The position numbers were made by a program, and so were the translations under genes. A DNA stretch of 64,000 nucleotides from Polytrichum commune (lineage: Eukaryota; Streptophyta; Polytrichopsida; Polytrichales; Polytrichaceae): positions 29,658,527-29,722,526 of the forward strand of contig OX485808.1 of assembly GCA_950295325.1 (NCBI GenBank). Direction: 5' to 3'. Shown in pieces: positions 12,050-24,211 of this stretch (position 1 is its first letter; each line of letters opens with the position of its first letter). The notes under the pieces are model-generated. The model worked only from the letters and a program-made list of their open reading frames with translations, did no database searches and had not been told where the DNA came from.

Positions 12050-12204
12050 CGTAACATTGTTAAGCAATGTGCGTTTGTTCATGGTTATTGAGCAGTATGT
12101 GAATTCATGTTTAACATGACTCTACTTGTGTTAGGTTGGGACATCTCATGGGTAAATTACTCAAGGCCCACATGAACAAATGCACGCTGCTTAATAATGT
12201 TATG
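12050..12204. mobile_element. Hairpin MITE, CATAACATTATT group (AAGCA subtype, copy 1)
   Basis: It starts CGTAACATTGTTAAGCAATG and ends with the inverse, TGCTTAATAATGTTATG. Both arms carry GTTTGTTCATG or its inverse next to the terminus. It is homologous to 26036-26199. Confidence 0.75.
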
Positions 12205-12370
12205 TTGTGATCCTTCGGTTTTCTTTTATTACTTTGAGGTATGTTCTGTAGTTTCCTCCGAGTGATGGGTAATTTGTGCGAAGTCTTTGAACTTCAGTCG
12301 GTTATTTTAAAAATTCAATTGGTTCATCTACAACTAAGTAGCCGGTTCTCCCTGTTCATTGTATTGTAGA
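12205..12370. repeat. Solitary arm related to the 47317-48230 foldback
   Basis: Shared blocks are GTTCTGTAGTTTCCTC, GAAGTCTTTGAACTTCA, CGGTTATTTT and a CCTGTTCATTG end. They match the right arm of the foldback at 48046-48230. No opposite arm is seen here. Confidence 0.5.
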
Positions 12371-13547
12371 GTTTTAGGATCGATTCTACATTCGTTGCAC
12401 CCAAGTGTGTTGATTCCTTGATTGAATACGTAGCTCCTCCCAATTGTGTGCATTATTGAGTGGGGTTTGTGGGTCATAATCTAGACCATGTGAAGGTATT
12501 TATTTTCAATTCTATAAAAATGTTTAACATATGCTTACAATCCAAAAGCAACTCCAAAAGAGTGCTTAATACTTAAAACTCTTTTAGGCTTAGCTCCAAA
12601 ATTCGAACTAGTTGTAGGTGTTGCAAAGAGGAAGAAGGATTGCATGCAATTTCTAGGCTTGAAGAAGAATCCTCACAAACCGGTGACAATGGAAGAATTT
12701 TTTGATCGACAACAATGCACACCCATCCTGCCAACTTGTACACTAACATTTTTTGGATCCTAAATCTCCAACTTCGGTCATGGTATCGCTATTGATTTGA
12801 TGGTGGCATGACACGTGTCCTTGGTTTTGAGTGCTAAAGTGAAGAGGAATTTGTCTCAAAACAAGTGGTTATGGCAAACTCTACACATGGATAATGTGTT
12901 TGGACCAACCTTTGGCTTCAAAATTCACAATAATTTCCATGTAAAAAATAAAATTACCGAACATTGTGCAACCCTCTTGGTTCCTATCTTCCTACACGGG
13001 GAAAATTTACTCTGCCCTATACTTCACCAAATTTGGTGAAGCATCTCTTAAGTGATAGGTTATAGGCGGCTCTACCTTAATTGTCATAAACCAACATCCT
13101 TGGCAAGTACCTCACATGTGTTAGATTCCTTTGTTCTTAATTTGTAGAGCCAATGTGGAATCTATTGTGTTAAAATGAAGGGGCAAAGGATACATGAGAG
13201 CAAGCATGTACCGCAAGGTGAACCCAAGGGATAAGTATTTACTGCATCCCTATTGGTATCGTACATGCAGATAAGTTGCTTTTGCAAATAGGTTGCCTCT
13301 TTTAGTCATGCAAATTACCTTAGGTCAAGTCAAATCACAAAAAACTTATGACTTTGTTTATCGATCCGTACAACAACCACATGAAAGACATATTTCATAT
13401 ATGTAAAATAGCATGGAATGTCGATAAATTAACATGGGGTAAACCAATTACACATCAAATATACATTTGTTAGTCGGTTAATTTCCTTAATCAAACACCT
13501 ATATTTGATTGGTGTGTGATTAGGTTAGGATCAAATAACAAACTCAT
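12371..13547. other. No gene seen
   Basis: Only short unrecognised frames occur. The block at 13078-13120 (ACCTCACATGTGTTAG) recurs at 13840-13877, suggesting an older repeat that includes the next entry. Confidence 0.5.
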
Positions 13548-13880
13548 CGTAAAAAGATACATGTTTAGAAGAGATTGGACTTACGCTTTCATATTTTATT
13601 AACTTATTCAACACTTAATAGTGAACACAGTTGGGAGGACTTGTGTATTCAACTCGTGAATCTGCAAACATACACTTTCATTAACCACAACTAGAGCAAT
13701 GGAAGTCCAAATTTTATTGATGCTTCATCGTAGATTTGTCCATGCAACACAAGTTTTGTTGTGTGGATCCAATCAGTAGAAGTTGGAGAACATGAAAGAA
13801 CGAACCAAATAACACCCATGTACCTAATTAGATGTCATAGACCAGAATCGTGAGCAAGGACCTCACAAGTGTTAGGGCCG
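13548..13880. repeat. Dispersed repeat, about 330 bases (copy 1)
   Basis: Matches 46880-47222 at many blocks, including GAGATTGGACT, AATAGTGAACACA, TTGATGCTTCATCGTAGATT and GTAGAAGTTG. A short third piece lies near 37128-37160. The class is unknown. Confidence 0.65.
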
Positions 13881-14151
13881 ATTCACATGGGGTCCCAAGT
13901 CCCAACATGGAGGCAAAATCCTATCTTTTGAGCCTCAAGAGACCATAAAGTATGGTCAATTATCATTAAAGTTGGATCTTGATTACATTATGAAATATAA
14001 TTCGCAGGACTTGTGTTGAGAATAGGGGCTAGTTTTTTGCTCGACCCAACTCTCAACATAAGTCCCAAGCTTCACCTCCATGAAGTGTTCTCATGCAGAC
14101 ATCCATGTCATACTTGGGACTTAGGACTTGGGACTCCGTGTGAAGTGGTAA
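13872..14151. mobile_element. Inverted-repeat element, TTAGGGCC..TCACAC group, 280 bases
   Basis: The left end TTAGGGCCGATTCACATGGG and the inverse of the right end TTACCACTTCACACGGAG both continue into GTCCCAAGTCC. It lies 60 bases from a longer element with related ends. Confidence 0.7.
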
Positions 14152-14213
14152 GCCCCAACTTCCATGCTCTCACCGGCTAAGATTGAACATATTGACCTCA
14201 ACTAACTCGGGAC

Positions 14214-14710
14214 TTAGGCCACTTCACACACGAGCCAAGAGCGATGACCATGAAATTGTCCAAAAGAAAGTGTCCAAAGGCCGTCCCAAGACACCTCCAA
14301 AATCATGTAGTGTGGTCACAGACCCACAAGTATAGTGTGATATCATATGTGATAGGGCCCTCAACCAAATGCTATTTCAACGAACTTCTATTCACGCGGA
14401 TCCTCACACATGATAAAATAAAATAAACCAATTATTGTGAGCATTCGATGTGCCATGGTCTCCAGATTTTGTGTTAAAACCTACCTCCAAGAGGCAATTT
14501 TCAAAAATAGTCCAAGTGACCATGAAACATGATCCACTCGATGCCACGTAGGAATCCACATAGACTCTACATCCATCTTGCATACACATACTTACTCCGT
14601 TGGTCCCTCAAGCATAGTGTGAAGAAGCGAACTTGAACCGGCCCCGCCTTTTCCACCAACGAGAGTGCTCGAACGGTAATGGTCACGGGCTCTCAGTCTC
14701 GTGGCCCTTA
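14214..14710. mobile_element. Non-autonomous element, TTAGGGCCACTTCACAC group (copy 1)
   Basis: Starts TTAGGCCACTTCACACACGAG and ends GGGCTCTCAGTCTCGTGGCCCTTA. The right end has lost part of the inverted repeat. The body matches 48664-49172 and 55144-56034 over about 500 bases, including ACTTCTATTCACGCGGATCC and the CACCAACGAGAGTGCT blocks. It has no coding capacity. Confidence 0.8.
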
Positions 14711-15194
14711 GGACCCCATGCAATGCAGCCCTTAAGTTAGATTTTTATGTTCTTGTTTTTCGGAGACACATACTACGTCGTTAAGATCCATTTGTCGCAG
14801 CTGGCTTGGCTTGGCATGGCATGGCATGGCAGTGTGTGTTAACTTATCTTAACTTAATTTAACTTACGACATAATTATAGTGCCTGACAATATGCCTCTT
14901 GCGAATGTAAGTGGATAATTTTACAGTCCCATGGCATAAATATAGTCAAGGGTTCGAAATTGAGCAGGCTGGGAAGATGAAGAGGAAGATGATCGAATAA
15001 CTTATACTAAACGCTGTTTTGGGAACGGCCTTGGATTAGTTGCATTGGTCAGCAACCTTGTGTGCATGCCACATGCTACCCTAGTTATTTTGGCTTCCAG
15101 ATTGCTCGACTTTGGTAGTAACTATGTTATAAGTTAGTTTATCATTGCCAACGTGGTCGGCTTGGTCATTCGCTTGCTATTTGGTGTTTACCAC
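14711..15194. other. No gene seen
   Basis: A short TGGCATGGCATGGCATGG run lies near 14808-14830. Nothing else is recognised. Confidence 0.6.
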
Positions 15195-15314
15195 TCTAAG
15201 GTAGAGGTTTTCTTATTTCTTTTTTGAGACAGAAGGCCGACAGGTCAGCGCCAAAGCACAGGAGGCAGTTCACCACCTGGCAAGTTTTCCGTCAAGTAGA
15301 TCTAAGGTAGAGGT
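15195..15314 (-). mobile_element. Short retro-insertion with 14-base target duplication
   Basis: TCTAAGGTAGAGGT occurs at 15195-15208 and again at 15301-15314. The 92 bases between read, on the minus strand, as GC-richer sequence ending in AAAAAAGAAATAAGAAA. That is the form of a 5'-truncated LINE or a SINE inserted on the minus strand. The source family is not identified. Confidence 0.8.
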
Positions 15315-16200
15315 ATCATAAACCGTGAAAATAAGGTGACTCGCATTGAAGATATGGGTCTTACAATCATGAGGTAACTTTCCAAGATAGAAGAGAAGGT
15401 TTCGTGAAGAATGCAAGTTGTTTCATGTTTTTATTCCCTGTACAAAAAAATAATACAATTTTTCAAAGTGGAAAGTTGTCACACCCCCTACTCGTTCACT
15501 GGATTCTGCTTACACCGAACACGGTGATCCTCGTTTCCATACAGAACATCACCTAAATTGGTTAACTCGTGAGTACATTAAACATGACTAAATTTGGCTA
15601 AACTACACGCATTGAAGTTGCCAGCCTCGCAATGATCGGTTTTAGAAATGGCACTTCACTATTATGACGGAGGTCTATTGCACGGGTAGAGGGTAGTTGA
15701 TCGGTTCGGGTATTCTACCTTGGTGGCCCTTGGCAATGCTTGTTTACTAGAGTTGTCTAGAAAGTCTCTCAAAGAAGGATGAAATTGTGGGTTTGATCAT
15801 CCTTTTAAGATAACTCTCTATTAAGAGTTCGTTAACCTCTCATGAGTAAGAGATTATCTCAAAAGTTGGGTGAGATTCTTTGGACTGCCTTTTCATGACA
15901 TTATTCAACTGAGTGACCATGTTGGGGAGGGGGCGGGTGGGAATATGTCATGTAAGGTGTTAGAATTATACCTTATGGATGCTTGTCTAAGCATATTCAA
16001 CTTGATGAGATATGAGTTATTTGGATGAAACATTATAATTGAATAATATTAGAATGGAACGGTTGATAACAACTAGATAGTGTTATGTTGTCATTTCAAA
16101 AGTTTTGGAAAAAAATTAAGAACTGAAATAGGATACGCTTGTGGGAAATGTCACCCTCAATCTTAGATTGGCTTATGGGAGGTTAGCTTTGTTCCTAATC

Positions 16201-16597
16201 TTAGGTCATGTTTGCACCAAAGGCATTAGGTCATGGTTCCTACATGACCACGGTACCCCGCTTTTCAGATGAGACCATAGAGAAGTCCATGGACTATAGC
16301 CCAAAGTCCTTTGGAGGGCACAAGCCCTTAGTGTAAACCCAAATTCCCGCCGCAATTTTTTTCACACGTACCTTCAAGAGCCATCTCACAAAAATTCCTA
16401 CAATATGGCCAACATTATCCATACTTGCCATGTGGGATTCCATGTAGATATTTCATCTACTAAAGATGTTATGGGTTGTGGTCCAAAAATACCCTCATGT
16501 AAACCTAAATTGGGGGCCCATAACACTATTGACCAATGAGAATTCAAGGGCACTCAAGAGCAACGGTCTAATGGCTTTCGTGTAAACATGTCCTTAG
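16201..16597. mobile_element. Inverted-repeat element (TTAGG..ATGTTTRCAC ends)
   Basis: The left end TTAGGTCATGTTTGCACCAA and the inverse of the right end CTAAGGACATGTTTACACGA are followed by matching AAGGCATTAG and AAGCCATTAG. About 397 bases, non-coding. Confidence 0.7.
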
Positions 16598-16598
16598 A

Positions 16599-16860
16599 GC
16601 CAGGGTAGATGCCCACCTCTTTGATGACCCCACCACTATTACCAAGGTAAAGGGGGTACAATAAAAACATGACTCCCATAGGGTTGTGGTTTATTCATTT
16701 CCAGTTTGTCATCCGAGATTAATTTGGGGCTTATAATGCTAATTTTGGGGATGGTTCTTTCAAATAAAATTCTATATGCCATGACATAATTGTGTGCGTT
16801 TTCACCTTGGGAAATAGTGGTAGGGGCCCAACTCAAAGAGGCAGGGTATCTACCATGGCC
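16599..16860. mobile_element. Inverted-repeat element with CCAKGGTAGATRCCC ends (copy 1)
   Basis: About 50-base arms include CCACCTCTTTGATG at the left, its diverged inverse AACTCAAAGAGGC at the right, and ACCACTATTACC with its inverse. It directly abuts the previous element. Relatives: 22003-22200, 24850-24990 and possibly 50462-50590. Confidence 0.7.
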
Positions 16861-17955
16861 CCCATCCTAGTAGGACTAACTAGAATACCAATCTTTTAGT
16901 TGCCCAACACCACTCCAAGGATTTGAGTATGGTAATTTAAGCACTGAGAAAACGTGGGCGACTTTATGCATAAAACTTTTGAACTCACGCTTTAGTTAAT
17001 TTAATGGGTGTTTGTTGCCAAGTCTTTACAAACAACTAGAATCCTTTATGCTACATTCCACGCAAATTTAGGGTGAGTTTGCACTTAAAATCTACAATGC
17101 AAATCACATGAAAACTTAAAATGGAGTAAAAGTCCTATTGGATGAGAGAAAAAAATTGTACCCAAAGAGTTTATATTATGGTCCGAGTCCAAAATATCAA
17201 AAAATAAAAAATGACTTTGATGTGACACCACTTCCCTTGCCAAATCTCGATGGTCCTCACTCAAGAAAATACTCTTCCTAGTTTGAGAAATCAATCTTCA
17301 AGTTTGGGTCCAATCTTGAAATTCACGATAAGTTCCATTAAGTGGTGTTTTGAACCTTAATTTTTTTTCAGATAGAAACCCTAATGCAAGACCATCTCAT
17401 GATCGACTTTCACATTGCATGAATCGATCTCTACGCTCATTAGGCTACAAATGCATGGAGAACTGGCAACAGATATTAATGTTGTCAGGAACCTATGGCA
17501 CAATTTCTCCTCCACAAGCATCATTTTTGGATACAAAAATTCACCCTTTTGACCTTGTGACATTTACATGTTCTGAAAAGTGGGAATGTGGAGGACCGGT
17601 CATGAACCCTGGCAAATTGAAGTTATCCCCACCATGTGTCGTTCAACATAATAATTCTTAACATCTAGACATGGTTTCACTCAAACTCCTCAATCACAAA
17701 GAGGAAGAGAAGAAGCGAAGACATATTGATGTTGCCATTGGCATGAACTATGATGTTTCTTCATTCTACAAGTCAGTCTAAGTATCTCTCTATATAATAT
17801 AAGAGCCCACCTCCCGTAGAGATAAAACACCCTATATTGCATCTCGGAACACCGTGATCAATATAAGGTCAACGGGCTCACATTCATGCCGGTACCAAGA
17901 TACGGGCGTTATTTTTTCTTTTCTTTTCTCTCTCTATATATAAATGGGCGTCACG
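16861..17955. other. No supported gene
   Basis: A 103-codon plus-strand frame at 17350-17661 has no recognised motif. The block at 17803-17850 resembles the repeat at 42662-42790 and 57985-58100. Confidence 0.5.
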
Positions 17956-18235
17956 AGAATTAGAAGACTTTGAAGATCACTGCATCATTTCAAAGGTGAA
18001 AACCTTGAATGGGTGCCAACAAGCTGACCCGTATCTGTCTCCCCAAAGGTCAAGCTTCCAGGTGTTTACATGGGTGGTTGAAAGTATTTGGTTCACATGG
18101 ATACCCCCACCATGATTGGGTGGTTTGTAGGCAGTGCGGTGCACAAGAAAACAAGTGCTAAGATGGTCATATGTCCAACTATTATTCCGACCTTAGGCAG
18201 CTTGACCTCAAATTTCCAACTTCCCATGACCCCGA
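17956..18235. repeat. Old dispersed repeat (AGAATTAG..CCTTGAA family)
   Basis: Shares AGAATTAGAAG, CCTTGAATGGGTG, a TGACAAG/CAACAAG block and CTCCCCAAAGGTCAAG with 58326-58440 and 58634-58800. Its later part resembles 5030-5165. Class unknown. Confidence 0.45.
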
Positions 18236-20415
18236 GGTTAGAGCCTTGGGTTTAACCCTATAACATCTATACGGGATTGACCTATTGGGGCGTATGGTAT
18301 GATGTATGTTTATACGATACTCACTCAAGTGTAGTTGGCAACAACAACGTCAACGTTTACCGTATGGATGTTTTTGGGCCCTACTTTGGTTTCCCACACA
18401 CCAATTTCATGCCACATTCATTGTGCAAATGTGTTGCCAATACCAGTTTCCTATAGCATGCCGAGCCTCACAACGTTGTCAACCATCATCAACATTGAGC
18501 AAGACATACATTGAAAAGGTATGTTGATGGGAGGTATACATTGTTTTCTTTACATTTCCTTCTTTACTAAGGACAAACGCCACCTATAATGGACCCGCCA
18601 TGGGTGCTATTACTATTGTATCTCACTTTACCTTTGACATTGGCATTTCGGGTAAGTAGTTGTGCCAACCACCAAGCCAATTGAATGTTGTACCTTCATA
18701 TCCTCCTAATTGACTATTCGAACCAAAGACCCATTGCACACATATATCCACAAGAATTCGGTACAATATATCCATGTGTGTGTGTGTGTGAGAGAGAGAG
18801 AATCTTCTCATTGAGATAAATTTGCCTCCTCACCATTGTACAAAAATGTGCCTCGAGCTAGGTCATTTTCAAACAACGTTCAAACCCCCAAAATTGTCAT
18901 CTATTCTACTTCTATGCTCATCAATATCTTACGAGTGTGTGCAACATTACAACTACCACATTCATCAAACCATTGGTATTGATCTACTATCTTCATCCAT
19001 CAATCTACATTCATAAAGGTGATGGATAAAATAACATTCCCCCTACCCATTCTACTTTCAAAATTGAATACCAAAACCAACACATGCTCATGCAACAACC
19101 CTCGCATTTACGACATCAAAATCTTCATCATTCCCAATATACCGAATTCCTTCATGAAATTTGTCGTTGATTTAGACCACACATTGGAATTAGAGGAAAA
19201 ACATGTCTAAATGGGGTGCGCAACTTGAAAGCATGCACCAAACTAATACCATTCCTCACACTCAACATAAATGTATAAGGCTTGTTGATCACAAATCTTA
19301 CATTGTCCCCAAAGACCGGAATGACCATAATGGCATGGAAATATCCAATGCGGCACATGTGTTGTCCTTCCAAACCTCATGACCAGTGGAAACCCTACAA
19401 CCAATTTGAACACAACATGGGAAGGCATGAATGTTGGATTTTTCTTTCGCATTTCAAATGATAACAATATGTTTGCAGTGGTGAAGCATGTAGTTGTGCA
19501 AAATGAAACTGAATGCCACCACTACTTTGTTTGCGACAAGCTAATGCAACCATGATCAAGGTGAAGTGTCCCTCATCCACACAATAGCTAAGACTAGTAA
19601 CGAATGTTTGAAAACATGGGAGGGGTTGCTAGTGGCAATTGAGTAGTTAGGTGGGGGCAAAATCAAGATGCCGTCACCATTGATAGCCACTAATCCCAAA
19701 CCCAATGCATGTTTTTCTCATAGGCAATTGCGCATTGCAAATCTAAACCTCAACATGTGAAAGTGTGTGATGGGAGAGGTTTGCAATGCAAACATAGAAG
19801 GGGGGGGGGGAGGGTCTAATCATACATGGTAATTTGGAAGTGAATGTGGCATCCTCACTCCTATTCCCATTTCTAGTGTCAACATGTACCTTATTAGGAT
19901 GGGAGAAGAGGAATTTAGAAACATGGGTGGTTTTGTGATTTACCTTAATCTAAATGACAACCCAATGGTAGTTGTTGCGCTCCCCGTTGTTGTTTGAAAA
20001 GTGGAACTCCATTGTGGCTTCCATGGCGTAATATGATGAAGTGTATGGCAACAAACAAGGAGGCAAAAAATATTGGAAGGTGCAAGGAAGTGACATGTGT
20101 TGGAGACATAGTGGCACCACGTATGGGATTAAATGGGGTGATGGGGCATTTAGGTAAACACAACAATGAGCGGCCTAGACGCACCACCCATCTTGCCCAC
20201 AACATGGACTTCAAGATCAATTTGTCAAGTCCATAATGCAATCTAGGTATTCCCCAATACCTCCTTGCTTTGGTGAATGCATAAAGAATGTTTGTGTCAT
20301 GGGCACAAACGTTTGGCCAATCTCCAATATTTGTCTTCCTTTCTTCTTAGGATCTTAGCATCAAGAGATGGTCTTAGTCACAAATTCATCATGTTTTGTG
20401 GAACGCTCTCTTTGA
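18236..20415. other. No supported gene
   Basis: Several 60-100 codon frames exist on both strands but show no known motif and stop often. A TG then GA microsatellite lies at 18776-18805, followed by AATCTT. A similar junction recurs at 24684-24705 and 52577-52605. Poly-G occurs at 19801-19810. Confidence 0.5.
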
Positions 20416-20524
20416 TTGTAGTCGCATACATTTATTACGAACGGACACTTTATTCACGCCGGCCCCTTGCTAAAAAGGGACCGGAGTTTCTCTTTCTTTC
20501 TTTCTTTCTTTGTAGTCGCATACA
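20416..20524. mobile_element. 79-base insertion with 15-base target duplication
   Basis: TTGTAGTCGCATACA flanks the insert at 20416-20430 and 20510-20524 without a mismatch. The insert ends in a TTTC repeat tail and holds a stem, CCGGCCCCTT with AAGGGACCGG (one mismatch), around a short loop. The long perfect target duplication and simple tail point to a recent retro-insertion of SINE type. No tRNA-like promoter boxes are seen. Confidence 0.8.
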
Positions 20525-21570
20525 ATGGCAAGAGGTTTTTTGAGGCTTACGAAAGAACATTTGACATTGCGAGGCCATGTTTTTTTGATCAATTTGACAA
20601 CACTCGGAGTCCCGTGGATATTGTTTTCTATAAACCATGATTTGAGGATTGTGTGGATGAATAGAGATCCCAAAATGGGGATGTTAGTTTACTTGTTCTC
20701 TAGCTCCCCCTTTTTAGTATTAGTTGTGGGTTGTACCATTTTTGATGCAAAGAAGTGATTCATTCGTGGCCAAATGAGCTAATAATTGTACATAGATGAA
20801 CCCCATGGCAAGTGGAACATGAGAAGTTAATGTTTTGGCAAATACTAGTTCGTGTTGGACGTGCTTAGGGGTGTCATTGCGTGACAATTTTGGTGTGTTA
20901 GATGAAGACTAGAAATATATTTTTAGATGTTTGGAGAGAGAGTGAGAGAGGCATTGATTCAATAATAGGGACATCTTTTGCAATATTGTGTAAGATAATT
21001 TAATGCTTGAGCACTTTTTAAGTTTAGGAGAAGTCAATCACTTCGGCCAAAAAATACGTTGTAGTCCGAGTTGGGTTTACACTTAGGTAAAGGGCTCGTT
21101 CTCCTTGAATGAAAAGTCCACTTGGAATCCTACATGGTTGATGAAGATATTATTTCCCCGGTTTCTAGGATCATTATTCTTGACCACCTCTTGGAGGTAG
21201 GCCTAACCTAGTTCAAGGAGACTATAATGTCTTAAATCTAGCATATTTAAGAAATCGTGATTCACATTGTTGACCCAAAACAAAGAACAAGGTCAAATGC
21301 TATGAACCTTTTGGGTTTACGTCATGGCCATACAAAATATCACTCGTCTTGGGTTCATGCCCTCCATGGTCTCATTGAACAAAGTTGGGTACCATCAAAT
21401 TTAAGTGATCCCTCCCTATAATATTGGTGATATTCATCCCTTATGATGCATGCAGCTCTATTGTGTGCACGGCCAACTCCACAACAATTTTGACCGATGA
21501 ATTTTGATTGTTATTTTTTGATACTTATTACCATAGTATCATATCCATGTTCTATATTATGGTTGCAATA
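20525..21570. other. No gene seen
   Basis: AT-rich, with short frames only. Confidence 0.6.
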
Positions 21571-21738
21571 CATAACATTATTCAGATCCATAACAATGTT
21601 ATGTGGGACTGACAAAATTCTAGGGAATATTCATGGATATTTCCCACATTTAGTCCGAATGTGGGAAATATATAAGAACATTCCCCCATAATATTGTCAA
21701 TCCCATATAACATTGTTATGGATATGAGTAATGTTATG
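21571..21738. mobile_element. Hairpin MITE, CATAACATTATT group (copy 2)
   Basis: The left arm is CATAACATTATTCAGATCCA and the right arm inverts to CATAACATTACTCATATCCA. The arms match over about 80 bases, so nearly the whole 168 bases folds back. This is the best-preserved copy. Confidence 0.88.
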
Positions 21739-22002
21739 TATAGATGATAAACAAGGTTATAAATTCTTTAATCTAGTTTTGACCCAAGACAACTTGCAAG
21801 GGTAAAGACTCGACCAATTTGCAAATTTTAGTAACACCCACTTAAAGGATATAATAATAATTATCGGAATTGATTCAATGCAAAATTGAGCGTTTTCAAT
21901 TTATATCAATTACGAAGACTAACCCCCTAAACCACATACCTTATTGTCATTGTTCATGAGGAGGCCACAAGCCATAAGCTTGCAAAAGTATGTAGGGCCA
22001 TG

Positions 22003-22200
22003 GCTAGACACTCACCTCTTTTAGATGGGCCCCACCTTTGTTACTCAAGTAAAAGGGGTCTACAAAAACTTGGCTTCCATAAGTTTGTAATTAATATGTC
22101 TTAAGTGGATCAGTCTAGACAATTTGGAGGCCTTTGATGCTTGTTAAGGTATGTTTTAGAACCATGTTTGAAGAGCATAAATGTCCTTATTAATCCAACC
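22003..22200. repeat. Relative of the 16599-16860 element
   Basis: The left end GGGCCATGGCTAGACACTC, followed by CACCTCTTTTAGATGGGCCC, matches one arm of the 16599 element. The other arm is not clear. Confidence 0.5.
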
Positions 22201-22280
22201 CATCAAGAATTGTCTAGTTGGTCATAAATTGTTATAAAATGAACTTACTAGGTTAATTTACATCATATGTGTCCTTGGTA

Positions 22281-22867
22281 CAACTACATTGTTAATGGTA
22301 TTTAGTGTCACATGCGTGATAGTATCACTTATCCTATTTTGAGGCATATGCTTGGTTGCACTAATGATCAACAACTTCACCAATAGTGTCACCTCATAAC
22401 ACTTGGCATTCATATGCGCTTACTAATATCTTGGCACAAGTATGTTTGATGGTGTTATGAGGTGTATGCCAATGTTACACAATGGTCTACGAGTTGACCA
22501 ATAGTGTACACAGATGACACTTGGCATTAGTATGCTCAATAATATCTTCCTCTTGCATACTTAAATGTAAACACATGACACTCGTTGTTGGTATCCTCAA
22601 GAATATCTCCCTCTTACGTAATAAACTGTAAAGATACGATACTTGCCATTTAGTATACTCAACAATATCTTGCATACTAAAACGCCAAACTATCATGTCA
22701 ATTATCCCAATGCGCTATGCTAAATGTCATGATGTAAATCATTTTTCACTTCAGTAAATTACTTAGGTTGACAATTAGGGGATGTGACACTTTGAGGCCT
22801 ATGGGCATCTAGTTTAGATTGTTTGCCAATAGTGTGCGTGACACTAAATACCAATACGATGTAGTTG
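22281..22867. mobile_element. Palindromic-end element, long form (copy 1)
   Basis: Starts CAACTACATTGTTAATGGTA then TTTAGTGTCAC, and ends with its inverse, GTGACACTAAATACCAATAC then GATGTAGTTG. The body matches 37535-38085 and 63514-64000, with shared blocks TTTTGAGGCATATGCTTGG and TAATATCTTGGCA. 587 bases, non-coding. Confidence 0.82.
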
Positions 22868-23429
22868 ATAGAAATTTCACTACATTAAATAGTCCTAATA
22901 GTGTGGGCCACAATAATTTTCTAGAACCCACTTTAATTCTCATATTGAGAATTAATGTTGGCCACATTATTTTTCAACCCATGCTAACTTTCTAGGAGAA
23001 AATTAGCGTGGGCCATAGCAATTACTTTCCTAGAAAGTTCATGTGGCTGATTATCATATTTTGCGCTACTTTTGTCCTACAAGAAATATTCAATGTGTTG
23101 GTTGAAAGTCTTTATGAAGACTTATGAAGGCTTAGAGAGTGTGTGTAAGCATGTGAGTTTAAGAACTGGATGTGTAGTTTCTTGGAAATATGTGGCAATA
23201 TGGATAGATGGCAGTCCTTCCAAAAAACAAACCCAAAAAAGAAAAAGAAAAAAAGATTTGAATAGTAGATCCATTGTTGGTATCATCTTGTTGTTGCTCT
23301 TCTTGTAAACTAACCTATTTCTTAGGGTTAACAAGCTAAGATGTTGAATCTGTTAATGAAAGTGTGCATCACACAACTCATGACGTATACCTAGAAATGC
23401 ATTATGAAGTAGTAAGGGTGTATGCGTGG

Positions 23430-23890
23430 ACATGACACTCATAGCACAACGTCCAACGTATGTGGCTGGAATAATCTAAAAACATTACCATAGGTTGGTA
23501 GGAGGTTAGACATGCCATATCTAGACTCGGTTTGTGAAAACCACCTCCCAAAGTTGGCTAATCTAACCAAAAACATCAGATGCTCGGCAATATGCAGGTG
23601 GTCATAATGACCGAAAAACTCTACCATAGTTTGATAGAAGGTAAGAGAGCCCATATCTAGGCCCATTTGCAAAAACTACCTCAAGAAGTTAATCAGTTTG
23701 ACCCAAACTGTTAGTTGGTTGGATATATGTAAGTGGTCAATTGACCCCGAATATATGACCATGGGGTTGCTAGGAGGTGACAAATGCCAAATCCAAGCTT
23801 AGCTTTGTGGAAACAACCTTCGAAAGCTAGCCGATTGGGCCAAACACATGAGCTAGTAGGTAGTGTCCGCAACATGTTTTCGAGTCTTGA
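23430..23890. repeat. 135-base tandem array, about 3.3 units
   Basis: Units begin ACCATAGGTTGGTAGGAGG (23487), ACCATAGTTTGATAGAAGG (23623) and ACCATGGGGTTGCTAGGAGG (23758), spacing 136 and 135. A partial unit precedes. The minus strand is open across parts of it, as expected when a repeat length is divisible by three. Confidence 0.8.
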
Positions 23891-23983
23891 ATGGAAGTTT
23901 TCAGGTAGTATATGCCAAAGAAACATTAGGGATGAAAATCGGCATGGAGACATTTCGGGAAGGCTTGGATGTGACTAGTGACG

Positions 23984-24211
23984 AACTACACTAAATATGA
24001 TATTTAGTTTGACTTACTATTTGGATTTATACAATTTCTATATATAGATATTGTTGATGTAATTTTTTACCATGTAAAATTGTTAATGTTCTATAATGTC
24101 CAAACAACCAAATTGACAATTGTTGGTAGAATATGAGGTTTACAATAAACAAATACACCATTGCATAATCTGAAATGTTAAGTGACAGTAGATATCATAT
24201 TTAACGAAGTT
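23984..24211. mobile_element. Palindromic-end MITE, short form (copy 1)
   Basis: The left end AACTACACTAAATATGATAT is followed by TTAGTTTGACTTACTATTTGG. The right end is its diverged inverse. Internal GTTCTATAATGTCCAAACAA matches 47811-48042 and, inverted, 57281-57490. Confidence 0.8.

Noticed and set aside
13078-13880. LTR retrotransposon suggested by ACCTCAC..GTGTTAG blocks at 13078-13120 and 13840-13877
   Set aside because: The repeated blocks are only about 40 bases and no primer-binding site, polypurine tract or gag/pol motif lies between.
17350-17661. 103-codon plus-strand frame with several Cys
   Set aside because: No metal-binding spacing or family similarity seen; overlapping frames are also open.
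22281-22867. Classic CACTA superfamily assignment for palindromic-end elements
   Set aside because: CACTA words occur at the ends, but the conserved terminus extends outside to AACTA and no 3-base target duplication could be shown.
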